A stretch of 64,000 bases of DNA from positions 2,790,001 through 2,854,000 of the forward strand of contig CBDEVP010000001.1 in the NCBI GenBank assembly GCA_965243485.1, given 5' to 3'. The notes under the pieces are model-generated. The model was given only the letters and a program-made list of their open reading frames with translations. It was not told the DNA's origin and did not search any database. Within the stretch, counting starts at the first letter, position 1; each line of letters opens with the position of its first letter. This DNA comes from UBA7330 sp965243485. GTDB taxonomy: Bacteria; Bacteroidota; Bacteroidia; Cytophagales; Cyclobacteriaceae. Positions 45,601 through 55,198 of this stretch are shown here, one piece after another. Both the position numbers and the translations under genes were made by a program.

Positions 45601-48600
45601 ATGAATAAATTTCAGATCATATTATTTCAGGTGGTAGCTTTTGGATTCTTCGCTATGAATTGTTCAGGGCCGGAAACTGAAGAATGGTGGGATATTACAT
45701 TTAAGCGTACAGACAATAACCGCGAACTTTACGCCATCCTTAAGATCAGTAAAACAGGTGGAGATTATGACGGGGCGATCACTTCCTACCAGTTTGGCGA
45801 CCGGGAATTAAGGAACATCCGGATGGATGGCGGAGACTTTCGCGCACAGTTTACATTATGGGAAGATGAGCTCGACCTGACCGGGAACATCACTGGAGAT
45901 TCCCTGACCGGGACGGCTACCGGGCCCGAGGTATCATTTAGTCTGACGGCATCCAGGGTAGCTTCTTCAGCCACTTATGAATTTCCGGAAGTCAGCTATG
46001 TACTGGCTGAGGATGAAATTCCCGGCACCGTACAGGAACTTGACCACCGGGGTTTAATAGCAGGCAGCAACAGGGAGAGCTTTGAAAGGGGCGAACGCAT
46101 CTACAACAATAATTGTATCAATTGCCATGGAAACCCTGAAGCTGAGGGTTCAATCCCAGCATCCCTTAAATTCTGGGAGGGTGTATTTAAAGCAGGAGGA
46201 GACCCGTATTCCATGTATCAGACGATCTCGAGAGGTTTTGCCACCATGCCACCCCAGCTTACACTTACACCCCGGGAAAAATATGATGTTATCACCTACA
46301 TAAGAGAAGAGTTTGTGGCCAAACAGAATCGAGAGCAGTACTTCCAGGTCAACCCCGGCTATCTGTCGCTGATCCCTACAGGAACTACCACCGGTCCCGA
46401 AGCTAAACCTTACCATCCCTGGTCAGACATGGATTATGGCAACTTTTTTATCAATACCTATGAGCTTGCAGATTCGGCATTTGGCCCTCCCAGGTATCAT
46501 TCACCGCCTCCAAGGCCTTATGCGGATGAAGATTACCTGGAGAACAATTTTGCTTACAAAGGCATAGCTGTAAGATTGGACCCGGGGTCAGGCGGCGTGT
46601 CCGAAGGCAATACCTGGATGATCTTTGACCATGATGTGATGCGGGTAGCCGGAGGGTGGACCGGTGAAGGCTTTATTGACTGGAATGGCATCCTCTTGAA
46701 TGACCGGCACGAGACTTATCCCAGGAATATTGGGAAGCTGCATTTCGAAACGCCTGTGGGGCCTGGGTGGGCTGATCCTGTGACAGGATCTTTTGAAGAT
46801 AAGAGGTTCCAGGCCAGGGATGGACGACGTTTTGGTCCGCTGCCCAAATCATGGGCCAATTACAAGGGTCTGTACTATTACGAGGACAAAGTGGTGATCA
46901 GCTATTCTGTCGGCAGTACGGACATTCTGGAGCTTCCCGGAATGGAGAGGCTGGGTGATCAGGCGGTTTTTACCAGAACGCTTAATATCAGCGCATCACC
47001 CCGACCTTTAAAAATGAAAATAGCAGGAGACAGTGCCGGAGTAGCCATTGCCGGAGAAGGGGTTACTTTGAGCCAGGATGATGGTCAGCACCTGCTGAAT
47101 ATCCCTGCCAATAAGTCCGTCAATTTGAAGCTATTCATTACATCAAATCCATCTGAGCAACTGCAGGAGCTGGCAAATGGGACTATTCCCGAGTCCCTGG
47201 AAAAATATACTAAAGGAGGCAAAGCACATTACCCTGATCCGATCCGGTCGGTGATTGAGACAGGAAGCGATGAGAATATTTTTGCGATTGATAAACTCAC
47301 CCCTCCCTTTGACAATCCATGGGATTCACGGATGAAGCTGAGCGGTATCGACTTCTTCAGTGACCCTGACATTGCAGCTGTGTGTACCACGGATGGTGAT
47401 GTCTGGACGATCACAGGATTAACTTCCGGGTCAACCACGCTGAGTTGGAAAAGAATAGCTTCGGGTCTCTTTCAACCGCTGGGGATCAAAGTGGTGAATG
47501 AAAAGGTCTATGTGATTTGCCGGGACCAGCTGGTGAGGCTAAATGATCTGAATGGCGACGGTGAGACAGATTTCTATGAGAGTTTCAACCATGATCACCA
47601 GGTCACGGATCACTTCCATGAATTTGCCATGGGGCTGCAGACAGACCCTCAGGGCAATTTTTATTATGCCAAGAGCGGAAGACATGCCCGGGAGTCCCTG
47701 ATCCCGCAGCATGGCACCCTGATCAAGGTGAGCAAAGACGGTTCCAGATCAGAGATCATCGCCACCGGATTCAGAGCAGCCAATGGCGTATGTATCAATC
47801 CTGACGGTACTTTTATCGTGACTGACCAGCAGGGATTCTGGAATCCGATGAATCGCATCAACTGGATTGATAAAAAGAATGGCTTTTATGGTAACATGTG
47901 GGGCTATGACCCGCCAAAGGATACCTCCAGGGCGGCCATGGAGCCACCGGCTGTCTGGGTGGACATGAAGTATGACCGGTCCCCATCGGAGCTGATGTGG
48001 GTTGATAGTAAAAAATGGGGACCCCTTGACGGAGGGCTTTTAAGTCTTTCCTACGGGTATGGCAAGATCCAGCTGGTCCTGCATGAAGAAGTAAATGGAC
48101 AGAAACAGGCCGGAGTCATCGATTTACCAGGCGTAAACTTCTTCACCGGAATCATGCGAGGCAGGTTCAATCCACAGGACCAGCACCTGTATGCCTGCGG
48201 AATGTCTGCCTGGGGCACCAATCAGATGATCAAAGGGGGCGGCCTGTATCGCATCAGGTACACGGGTAAGCCGTTGACTGTTCCAGTAGGTTTGAGCGCC
48301 CGGACGGATGGCATGGTGCTTAATTTTGCAAATGGCATCGACCCTCAGACGGCAAAACCTGAAAACTTCAAGGTGCAGACATGGTATATTGTACGTAGTA
48401 GCAGATATGGATCGCCCAGATATGATATCAAGACCCTTGATATTTCAGATGTGGTGGTCAGTAATGGTGGAAAAACCATTAAACTGCTTCTTCCTGATAT
48501 TGAACCGATCGACATCATGACCATTGATTACGACCTGCTGGATGTGGAGGGTAATGAAATTTCAGGAAGTGTGCAAAATACCATTCATAACCTCAACCCC

Positions 48601-48636
48601 GCTTCCGCCTCACCTATAGCTGCGGTTGGCAGATAA
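45601..48636 (+). CDS. Cytochrome c / DUF6797-like / beta-propeller lipoprotein
   Basis: A ~1011-residue lipoprotein. The ATG at 45601 gives a lipobox at MNCSG; an in-frame TTG at 45589 is less likely. The N-terminal ~120 residues are a beta domain (EEWWDITFKRTDNNRELYAIL). A haem c motif CINCHG follows (about 172-177), with a likely distal Met in ATMPPQLT. Next come a DUF6797-like segment (NNFAYKGIAVRLDPGSGG) and a PQQ-dehydrogenase-like propeller (GLFQPLGIKV..., AANGVCINPDGTFIVTDQQG). The closing beta-sandwich contains GGKTIKLLLPDIEPIDIM. It looks like a multi-domain periplasmic redox enzyme. It follows the NHL gene in line, and a ThuA-like lipoprotein gene starts 10 bp after it. I do not know the substrate. 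Confidence 0.85.
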   Translation: MNKFQIILFQVVAFGFFAMNCSGPETEEWWDITFKRTDNNRELYAILKISKTGGDYDGAITSYQFGDRELRNIRMDGGDFRAQFTLWEDELDLTGNITGDSLTGTATGPEVSFSLTASRVASSATYEFPEVSYVLAEDEIPGTVQELDHRGLIAGSNRESFERGERIYNNNCINCHGNPEAEGSIPASLKFWEGVFKAGGDPYSMYQTISRGFATMPPQLTLTPREKYDVITYIREEFVAKQNREQYFQVNPGYLSLIPTGTTTGPEAKPYHPWSDMDYGNFFINTYELADSAFGPPRYHSPPPRPYADEDYLENNFAYKGIAVRLDPGSGGVSEGNTWMIFDHDVMRVAGGWTGEGFIDWNGILLNDRHETYPRNIGKLHFETPVGPGWADPVTGSFEDKRFQARDGRRFGPLPKSWANYKGLYYYEDKVVISYSVGSTDILELPGMERLGDQAVFTRTLNISASPRPLKMKIAGDSAGVAIAGEGVTLSQDDGQHLLNIPANKSVNLKLFITSNPSEQLQELANGTIPESLEKYTKGGKAHYPDPIRSVIETGSDENIFAIDKLTPPFDNPWDSRMKLSGIDFFSDPDIAAVCTTDGDVWTITGLTSGSTTLSWKRIASGLFQPLGIKVVNEKVYVICRDQLVRLNDLNGDGETDFYESFNHDHQVTDHFHEFAMGLQTDPQGNFYYAKSGRHARESLIPQHGTLIKVSKDGSRSEIIATGFRAANGVCINPDGTFIVTDQQGFWNPMNRINWIDKKNGFYGNMWGYDPPKDTSRAAMEPPAVWVDMKYDRSPSELMWVDSKKWGPLDGGLLSLSYGYGKIQLVLHEEVNGQKQAGVIDLPGVNFFTGIMRGRFNPQDQHLYACGMSAWGTNQMIKGGGLYRIRYTGKPLTVPVGLSARTDGMVLNFANGIDPQTAKPENFKVQTWYIVRSSRYGSPRYDIKTLDISDVVVSNGGKTIKLLLPDIEPIDIMTIDYDLLDVEGNEISGSVQNTIHNLNPASASPIAAVGR

Positions 48637-48646
48637 TTAATTTGGA

Positions 48647-49780
48647 ATGATGAAAATTCAGTATCTAATACTCATACTCTTTGCAAGCTGTACCGGAAAG
48701 GTTGCCAATGAATCAGGCCAGGAGGTACAGGAGGTCATGCAATGGCTGACGTTGGAAGGTGAGCAGGATAAACCTCATGTTGTGTTGATTTCAGGAGATG
48801 AAGAATACCGGTCGGAAGAGGCGCTTCCTCAACTGGCGAAAATACTGAATACACACCATGGGTTCAACTGTACGGTATTGTTTGCACAAGATCCTGAAAC
48901 GCCCGGGGTGATCAACCCAAACTACCTGAATCATATCCCTGGTCTGGAAAAACTTGAAACTGCAGATCTGATGGTGATGTTCACACGGTTCAGGGCGCTG
49001 CCTGACGAAGAGATGAAATTCATAGATGATTATCTGAAGGCAGGAAAACCTGTGATCGGGATCCGTACAGCCACTCATGCCTTCGATTTCAGGGATACAA
49101 CCTTTGAATCCAGCTATCGGCATTACAGTAATTTTTACAATGGTGATGATGTGTGGAAAGACGGTTTCGGAAGGCTGATACTTGGAGAAAAATGGATTTC
49201 GCATCACGGCAGCCATCGGTACCAAAGCACAAGAGGGATGGCTGCACCGGGAGAAGAAAATCACCCGATCCTGAAGGGCATTGACGATGGTGCGATCTGG
49301 GGGCCATCGGATGTGTACGGTGTCCGGTTGCCCCTGCCAGGTGACTCCAATCCCATCGTCATGGGTCAGGTGATCAACTCCACACAGCCTTACGATGAGA
49401 ATGATCCTTATTATGGGTTAAGACCGACAGACAGTGTGTTGGCCACAGAAAAAGTGATCAAAAACAGACAGACAGGAACGGAAACCAACATCAATCCTAA
49501 CGATCCCATGATGCCCATTGCCTGGGTAAAGAGCTATCAAATACCAGGAGGGCAAAAAGGCAAAGTCTTTACTTCAACTATTGGCGCTTCTACGGATATG
49601 TTGACTGAAGGCACCCGCAGATTACTTGTCAATAGCGTCTTCTATTTGCTGGGTATGGACGTGCCACCTAAAGCAAATGTTGATACTGTTGGCAACTATG
49701 ATCCCAGCGCCTTCGATTTCAAAGATCCGGAGTACTGGGTTGAGAAAGACCTGAAAGTCTCTGATTTTGCTGGTAAATAG
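48647..49780 (+). CDS. ThuA-like lipoprotein
   Basis: A 377-residue lipoprotein; the signal is short and ends near Cys15 (LFASCTG). The body matches the ThuA-like (glutamine-amidotransferase-like fold) family of carbohydrate-linked proteins: KPHVVLISGDEEYRSEEALPQLAKIL, LETADLMVMFTRFRALPDEEM, IGIRTATHAFDF, HHGSHRYQSTRG and HPILKGIDDG. ThuA proteins are tied to disaccharide oxidation in other bacteria; the reaction is uncertain. It follows the cytochrome-type gene by 10 bp and ends 1 bp from a convergent gene, so it is the last gene of the locus. An alternative ATG lies one codon downstream (48650). Confidence 0.88.
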   Translation: MMKIQYLILILFASCTGKVANESGQEVQEVMQWLTLEGEQDKPHVVLISGDEEYRSEEALPQLAKILNTHHGFNCTVLFAQDPETPGVINPNYLNHIPGLEKLETADLMVMFTRFRALPDEEMKFIDDYLKAGKPVIGIRTATHAFDFRDTTFESSYRHYSNFYNGDDVWKDGFGRLILGEKWISHHGSHRYQSTRGMAAPGEENHPILKGIDDGAIWGPSDVYGVRLPLPGDSNPIVMGQVINSTQPYDENDPYYGLRPTDSVLATEKVIKNRQTGTETNINPNDPMMPIAWVKSYQIPGGQKGKVFTSTIGASTDMLTEGTRRLLVNSVFYLLGMDVPPKANVDTVGNYDPSAFDFKDPEYWVEKDLKVSDFAGK

Positions 49781-49781
49781 G

Positions 49782-50363
49782 TCATTTGCCGATCGTTTCA
49801 TCAACGACCTCATCGAATAATCGGGCAGCCAACTCCCCGGTCAGGGATATTCCCTTATCATGGTTAAACCAGTTTTGCAGGGCGATCTTAGTACTTTCAC
49901 TGTCCGATCCCTGGTCCTTCATCTGGTCCAGTAGCATCTGCGCCTCCTGTGGTCTGGGACCCCAGACGAACAGGTCATTGTTCCCTTCGTCACGGATGAT
50001 TACCCTGGGAATACTCTTTTTCCCGTCATTTAAATATTGTTCGATGAGAAATGGCTCACTGTCACGTAGCTGGATGTCATAAGTAATATTTTCATTTTCT
50101 TCTGCCATCCTGACCAGAAATGGAATGACATGTGCGGCATCTCCGCACCACGGTTCGGTGATGATGACCCAATGCTGAGGCTGATCAATTTGTTTCAACT
50201 GCTTCAGGAAGTTTTCGTCCAGGTCCATCTGCTTATCCCACCGCTTCATCCTTGTCCGGTTAAGTCTTACGTAATTCATGTAAGACTCCTTGTGATAGGG
50301 TGGATCAGGATGTGGATCTTTTAATATCTCATCGAAGAGTTGGCGGTACTGGTCGTAATTCAT
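49782..50363 (-). CDS. Thioredoxin-family protein with one active-site Cys
   Basis: A ~193-residue cytosolic thioredoxin-fold protein. I chose the ATG at 50363; an in-frame ATG at 50399 adds 12 residues. The active-site position reads TEPWCGDAAHV, so only the first Cys of the usual CxxC is kept, which rules out ordinary dithiol reduction. The rest of the fold is clear: VIITEPW strand, IPFLVRMAEENENITYDI, and cis-Pro strand KKSIPRVIIRDE. Such proteins are common in Bacteroidota and their role is not defined. It reads convergently with the ThuA-like gene (1-bp gap). No signal peptide. Confidence 0.85.
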   Translation of the reverse strand: MNYDQYRQLFDEILKDPHPDPPYHKESYMNYVRLNRTRMKRWDKQMDLDENFLKQLKQIDQPQHWVIITEPWCGDAAHVIPFLVRMAEENENITYDIQLRDSEPFLIEQYLNDGKKSIPRVIIRDEGNNDLFVWGPRPQEAQMLLDQMKDQGSDSESTKIALQNWFNHDKGISLTGELAARLFDEVVDETIGK

Positions 50364-50541
50364 TAATTCTTGTTTCTTTAACTTAATACAACGATCCATC
50401 CGGAATTGTTCTTCTGTTCATCAGAATTATTTAAGATATAAAAGGTAATACCTGCATCGTCTCGGATAGCGGTAATAAATGACATTTTTGCTTTCATTTA
50501 ACCTCATTTTTTTGTATTTTACTTACAATCCCCATTTAGTC

Positions 50542-52227
50542 ATGCGTTGGGAAGGCTTTTTAATCATATTGCTTTTTCTGGTATCATGCGGTCGCGATGA
50601 TGAAAACCCCGGTCCGCTGTCTACCGGGCTTGACGTCACAAACCTTAACCCGGGAGCGACCTTATCCGGAAACATGGAGATGCTGACGTATGATCCTGCA
50701 GCAGGCACCACATTGACGCTGACGTTCGGTGAAGCCACGATGGAATTTGATATTCCCGTCGATCGCCTGGATACCTCCCAGTCGACTTCTCTGAGTGTTG
50801 AACCGATTAATTCGCTGAGTAATCTTCCTGAGGCCGTATCATCCGTTGTAGCGTTACGCTTTGAACCCGATGGCTTTTCATTTTTCGAACCGGTCAGGGT
50901 CACTGTTGATCCTGACGAAGAGTATGACTTCAGTCAGTTAGCCGCTTTTCGCATCAGCGATGGTGATTTTCGCTTTATTCCGATGGTACAAAATGAGGAT
51001 GGCACTTTGACGTTCCTGATCGACCATTTCAGCGACTATGGCCTGCTGAATGGAGTGGATGAAATCAAGGCGATTGCAAACCCCACAACTGCCGATGATT
51101 ACCTTAACAACCTTGCAGCTGCCCAGAAAAAGGCGGAGCATTTGATTGATGAGATCTTTGATGAATTTTACAATAACATTCTACGTCCCAGGCTTGAAAT
51201 AGAAAAAGGGCTTGATGAGCTGATTGAAGATATCAAGGCCGAACTGCGGTTTATTGGTAACAAGCAGATGCTGGGTATTGAAAGCGGGGAAGAGGACTAT
51301 GCCGGAGTAAGAAAAATGTTTCTGTACGGCATGAACAAACTGGACTCAACCTGCCAGGCTACTGACTGCCGATGGAATTACCCTCCGGTCGTTGTTAAAT
51401 GGATTGCTTACAGTCAGCAGCTGGGATTGGAGGATGATGGATACAACTTTGAAACATTTTGCGGGGGCAAATTGCTTGAGATCATCAGAAACCTGGAGTT
51501 TGAACAACCCGGGCCGATAGAAGTTGTACTGGGCCAAACCACTGAAATTGGCATTGATCTGTTCACGAATAATCTGCATACAGGAGCGTACGAACAGCTG
51601 AGCAGGGGATATGACCAGGTATTGGTTTCAACCACAAATCCGGAGGTGTTGACTGCGGAAATCAGACAGGCTGAGAACAATGGGGGGCCAACGGAAATTG
51701 TTTCGCACATTACTGTTACAGGATTGTCATTGGGATCGGCTACCGTCGTCATTGCTGATCCGTGCGAATATATGGAAAGAAGACTCATTGTGAATGTTGT
51801 GGAATCGCAGCCTTTAACTGGTACGGCAACGTTCATGTGCAGTGAGAGCAGTGAGAATGAATTTTATACAGTCACCAACATAGAAAAGCAGTGGAATCTG
51901 ACTGTGGTGGCACAAATAGCTTTTAATGCACCATCTGGTACATACATTGTTGATGAATCATCTATCACAGGTGATGTCACCATGAATCGGGAGACCTGCT
52001 CGCAGGGAAATTGTTTCGATGAAATTTTTGCGGTTGAGATTAACACCTCAGGCCAGACAGGAACAGGAAATGCCGCCTACCTGGCAAAATTCAATGTAGG
52101 GAATGTCTTTGGTATACCCACTACCATCTATCTTGAAGGCGATATCATTGATGAGAATATTGAAAATGGGATGATATATACCCTCTTGGATACCGGTTGT
52201 TCAGCGGCTGCAATTACCTTTCAGTAG
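50542..52227 (+). CDS. Lipoprotein of unknown function, 561 residues
   Basis: An unrecognised lipoprotein. I chose the ATG at 50542, which gives MRWEGFLIILLFLVSCGRDD with lipobox Cys at residue 16; an upstream ATG at 50479 would place 21 extra residues before the signal. The body starts with a low-complexity polar linker, then beta-rich domains: a ZU5-like stretch (VSSVVALRFEPDGFSFFEPVRVTV and RISDGDFRFIPMVQNEDGTLTFLIDHFSDYGL), a helical charged segment, and a Cys-containing region with SATVVIADPCEYMERRL. No enzyme motif found. It is monocistronic between convergent and divergent neighbours. A surface-binding role is possible but unsupported. Confidence 0.7.
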   Translation: MRWEGFLIILLFLVSCGRDDENPGPLSTGLDVTNLNPGATLSGNMEMLTYDPAAGTTLTLTFGEATMEFDIPVDRLDTSQSTSLSVEPINSLSNLPEAVSSVVALRFEPDGFSFFEPVRVTVDPDEEYDFSQLAAFRISDGDFRFIPMVQNEDGTLTFLIDHFSDYGLLNGVDEIKAIANPTTADDYLNNLAAAQKKAEHLIDEIFDEFYNNILRPRLEIEKGLDELIEDIKAELRFIGNKQMLGIESGEEDYAGVRKMFLYGMNKLDSTCQATDCRWNYPPVVVKWIAYSQQLGLEDDGYNFETFCGGKLLEIIRNLEFEQPGPIEVVLGQTTEIGIDLFTNNLHTGAYEQLSRGYDQVLVSTTNPEVLTAEIRQAENNGGPTEIVSHITVTGLSLGSATVVIADPCEYMERRLIVNVVESQPLTGTATFMCSESSENEFYTVTNIEKQWNLTVVAQIAFNAPSGTYIVDESSITGDVTMNRETCSQGNCFDEIFAVEINTSGQTGTGNAAYLAKFNVGNVFGIPTTIYLEGDIIDENIENGMIYTLLDTGCSAAAITFQ

Positions 52228-52360
52228 ATAAACTTACGTGGGGAGCATGAGTCAATCAGAAGCAGATGACCAGTAAACCCACTCCCTGATGTTCTGACGA
52301 TACTGATCAGGATCACACTACCAGAGCAGCATTATTTACTTATTGAAAACGGTGGAAGAA

Positions 52361-53206
52361 TCATAGATGCAAGATGAAACCAGTGGAAATATTCAGGAAA
52401 TGGAGCCAGTTTTTCGTGTATCCGTCACCAGGCCAGGTATCCGGCGAATCATCGGGCCCCTGTGCACCGCCACCCAAATATCTAACGTTGAGGTACAGGT
52501 CTGTAGCCTTGTTTACATGGGCCCCGGTACGCAAACTGGCATCCAATATGGCGCCAACCACATCATTATCGCTTCCATTGAGATAGCTGATGGGGGCATA
52601 CATACCATCGGCCTCCAACTCGCTATAAAAACGATCATTCAGGTAGTACCTGCTACGTATTTTTAATGCGGGAACAGGGCCAATGCCTCTGCTGTATGTC
52701 AACCTGGACCCATCTGTGGATTCAAAGGAGATGGTCGCATTTCTGATTTGCAATGAGCCTCCAATAGCTAAACTAAATTTGTCACTTTTGATATCTAACT
52801 CCCTTAAATAACTGATTCTGTAAAAGGGAAAATTGTATAAAGTATTAAGGCCGGTAGATGCCGGGAAAGTGGTGCCGTAGGCTATAAGGTCTTCCTTCAA
52901 AAGTGTTTGTGTTTCAATCCTGAGTGGCTGGTATAAGAAGATCAGGGTGTTTCGTTCGTTGAAATCGACCTCAAGTGAAAGCCTTAAAGTGGGAAAAAGT
53001 ACATCCTGCCCTCCGTTGTTCACATAATCAAAATAGGTTCCACTTTCTCCTAACTGTATTTTATGCGATAGCGCTGCAACAAAGCCTATTTCGGCCACAG
53101 CCCGAAACTGAACTCCTGAATCCGTGCTATCAAACTCCAGGGTCCTTTGTTGAGCGGACAAACTGCTGGCAAAAAGTAGTAAATTGAATAGAATATTATA
53201 TTTCAT
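52361..53206 (-). CDS. Secreted outer-membrane beta-barrel-like protein
   Basis: A 281-residue protein with a signal peptide (about 1-18, FASSLSAQ). The rest alternates aromatic and polar residues in ~10-residue beta-strand patterns (TLRLSLEVDFNERNTLIFLYQP, KFSLAIGGSLQIRNATISFES, DRFYSELEADGMYAP, LYLNVRYLGGGAQG) and ends in a strand with a C-terminal hydrophobic/aromatic pattern (FLNISTGFILHL). This suggests an outer-membrane barrel of 8-12 strands. I do not recognise the family. It reads convergently with the preceding lipoprotein gene. No operon partner. Confidence 0.7.
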   Translation of the reverse strand: MKYNILFNLLLFASSLSAQQRTLEFDSTDSGVQFRAVAEIGFVAALSHKIQLGESGTYFDYVNNGGQDVLFPTLRLSLEVDFNERNTLIFLYQPLRIETQTLLKEDLIAYGTTFPASTGLNTLYNFPFYRISYLRELDIKSDKFSLAIGGSLQIRNATISFESTDGSRLTYSRGIGPVPALKIRSRYYLNDRFYSELEADGMYAPISYLNGSDNDVVGAILDASLRTGAHVNKATDLYLNVRYLGGGAQGPDDSPDTWPGDGYTKNWLHFLNISTGFILHL

Positions 53207-53383
53207 TACATCGATGGTTATAGATTCCTTTTGTGTTTAGTAACCGTGAAGTGGGGTGTATGTTATCTACAATTTTTTTGGGACAATCAGCCAGATTGGA
53301 CAAGGGTAGTTTTGTGGTCAACCATTGATCTTTTATTAATCGCTTCTATATTGCAGATCCATCTACGATCGTTGTTTCCACAT

Positions 53384-54880
53384 ATGAGGATCTTTTCCTT
53401 TTTGTTGCTGTGTTTCATCTGCTTTGGACTGACAGGTACTGTTAAACCAGTCACCGGAACTGTTCGTGATCAGCAGACCGGGGAGGCGTTACCCTTTACC
53501 AATGTGATAGTGGAAGGTGCGAATACCGGAACGGTTTCCAATGCTGACGGCCATTTCGTGCTCGATACCGATGGGTTGGATACAGATCAGTTAATCGTAT
53601 TCACCTTTATGGGGTATGAGACGCTGAAGATACCGCTGGACAAGCTTCAGGAAATGGAAGTGGTGACCCTTAAGCCCGCGATCATCAATTTGAACGAGCT
53701 CGCCGTCTACTCCCGGCAATTGACTGCCAGAGAAATCATCGAACGGGTGAAGGAAAACTATGAGCAAAACCATCCCCGGATCGATGCTAAACGGCGGATC
53801 TTTTATCACAAATATGAAAAGACCCTTTGGCCGAGACAGAATGAACTCGTTTTAAAATCCTCTGATTTTGTCGGGCTGGACCGGGCCACACTGGAAGGCC
53901 TGTTTACCAAAATACCAGAGGAACTTGTTGAGTACCATGATGCTATGGTTGATTTATTTACACTTGAGGGCGAAAGTAAATTGGAGGTGATTGAAGCAGT
54001 TTCCCTGGAGGAAGGCTCCATGCAGGCCCTGCAGAAAGAGGTGGAACAAAAACTGAAAGGGTTTTTTGAGGATATTGAAAGTACCCAGCAAGATCCTGAT
54101 ATCTATTACAAATTCAGGACGGGCATCTTCGCCCAAAAAATTGATGATGAAGACATACAGCCGGATTCTATTCAGATCGAGCAAAAGAGGGACTCATTGA
54201 ATTACCTGGTCGCAACCAACCATTTGAAGTCCAGCATTCATCGGATCATTCGTAGCTGGGCGGATATAGGAAGCAAAAACTGGGAGTTTTTAGATAAGAC
54301 AGGGAAATATGACTATACCCTGGGTGACGTAACGGCAGTCAATGACGAGCTCGTCTTCCCGGTCACTTTCACTCCTCGCCGGAGAGGTTTATTTGAAGGA
54401 GTCATATATGTTTCCACCTCCACTTTTGGCATTCTTCAGCTGGACTATGCTTTTGCCAGTGGTAAGAGTGATGAGAATATCCAGCTATTGGGTTTGGGAC
54501 ACTCCATGGACTTTAAACGGGCCAGGGTGATCTATGAAAGAGGAACATTAGGCTATTCCGTGAAATATGTGAACGCTGAGCAAAGGGAAAGAGCTTCCAT
54601 CAATCGAGATTTTTCTGTGATGAAAAAGGAAAAGCGTTTTCTCTGGGACAAGGAGCTTAATGAGGTCAGGATGTCGGTGGACCTGAATTTTAACATGAGT
54701 TTAAATCTCGAGCTACTCATCCTGGATCAGGAGCCCTTAGATCCAACGGAATTCGCTCAGTTGAAGCAGGAAAAGATCACACGGTTTAGAAAGGAATATG
54801 CCTGGACACCAGAGGTATGGAACAACCGGACGGTGATCGCTCCGTCGGCGGAGTTGAGGGAATTTACGAGGAAGAAATGA
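53384..54880 (+). CDS. Secreted carboxypeptidase-regulatory-like domain protein
   Basis: A ~498-residue secreted protein. The ATG at 53384 begins a signal peptide (MRIFSFLLLCFICFGLTG); the frame is open further upstream, but without a plausible start. A CarboxypepD_reg-like domain comes first (VTGTVRDQQTGEALPFTNVIVEGANTGTVSNADGHFVL), as in SusC N-termini, then a helical and beta domain with ELAVYSRQLTAREIIERVKENY and, near the end, VFPVTFTPRRRGLFEGVIYVST. Proteins of this plan are widespread in Bacteroidota envelopes and have no settled function. It stands alone; the next gene is convergent 319 bp away. Confidence 0.82.
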   Translation: MRIFSFLLLCFICFGLTGTVKPVTGTVRDQQTGEALPFTNVIVEGANTGTVSNADGHFVLDTDGLDTDQLIVFTFMGYETLKIPLDKLQEMEVVTLKPAIINLNELAVYSRQLTAREIIERVKENYEQNHPRIDAKRRIFYHKYEKTLWPRQNELVLKSSDFVGLDRATLEGLFTKIPEELVEYHDAMVDLFTLEGESKLEVIEAVSLEEGSMQALQKEVEQKLKGFFEDIESTQQDPDIYYKFRTGIFAQKIDDEDIQPDSIQIEQKRDSLNYLVATNHLKSSIHRIIRSWADIGSKNWEFLDKTGKYDYTLGDVTAVNDELVFPVTFTPRRRGLFEGVIYVSTSTFGILQLDYAFASGKSDENIQLLGLGHSMDFKRARVIYERGTLGYSVKYVNAEQRERASINRDFSVMKKEKRFLWDKELNEVRMSVDLNFNMSLNLELLILDQEPLDPTEFAQLKQEKITRFRKEYAWTPEVWNNRTVIAPSAELREFTRKK

Positions 54881-55198
54881 GGTGAATAGCTAAGTCATGC
54901 GACAGAACCTAGATCTTAAAATAGTCCTATTGATTATTTGTTGCATATTTTATCTTGCCAGAAGATAAAATGCTTCCAGTGCTGTTTCAATGACGGTTTG
55001 AGGATGATTTAAAAAGTCTGCGCAGATTTCAATTACGACCTGCGCAGACTTTAGTCAAAACCCGCGCAGACTTTCATTCAAACCTGCGCAGGTTTTGATT
55101 GAAGTATAGTGTGGTTTTGAGGTATTGGAACAATAGGACTATACTTTTCAATTTCTGGAGTGAACTTCCGGGCTGGTGAGGATTAAGCATGAATTACT
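54881..55198. other. Intergenic region with CTGCGCAG tandem repeats
   Basis: 318 bp between convergent genes with no gene. It contains four copies of a 22-bp period unit (see 55019-55097) and, at 54956-54968, a small inverted repeat TTGCCAGAAGATAA next to TTTTATC. Otherwise nothing recognised. Confidence 0.5.
55019..55097. repeat. Four 22-bp spaced CTGCGCAG palindromes
   Basis: The hexamer GCGCAG starts at 55021, 55043, 55065 and 55087, exactly 22 bp apart. Three units contain the full self-complementary octamer CTGCGCAG; the third has CCGCGCAG. Flanks also repeat (CAG-A/G-TTT on the right, CAAA-type on the left). The even helical phasing suggests sites for a dimeric protein, or small hairpin-forming RNA repeats; it lies between two convergent genes. 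Confidence 0.75.

Noticed and set aside
55019..55097. CRISPR array
   Set aside because: Repeats are only ~8-14 bp with 8-14-bp spacers, the spacers resemble each other, and no cas gene is in the window.
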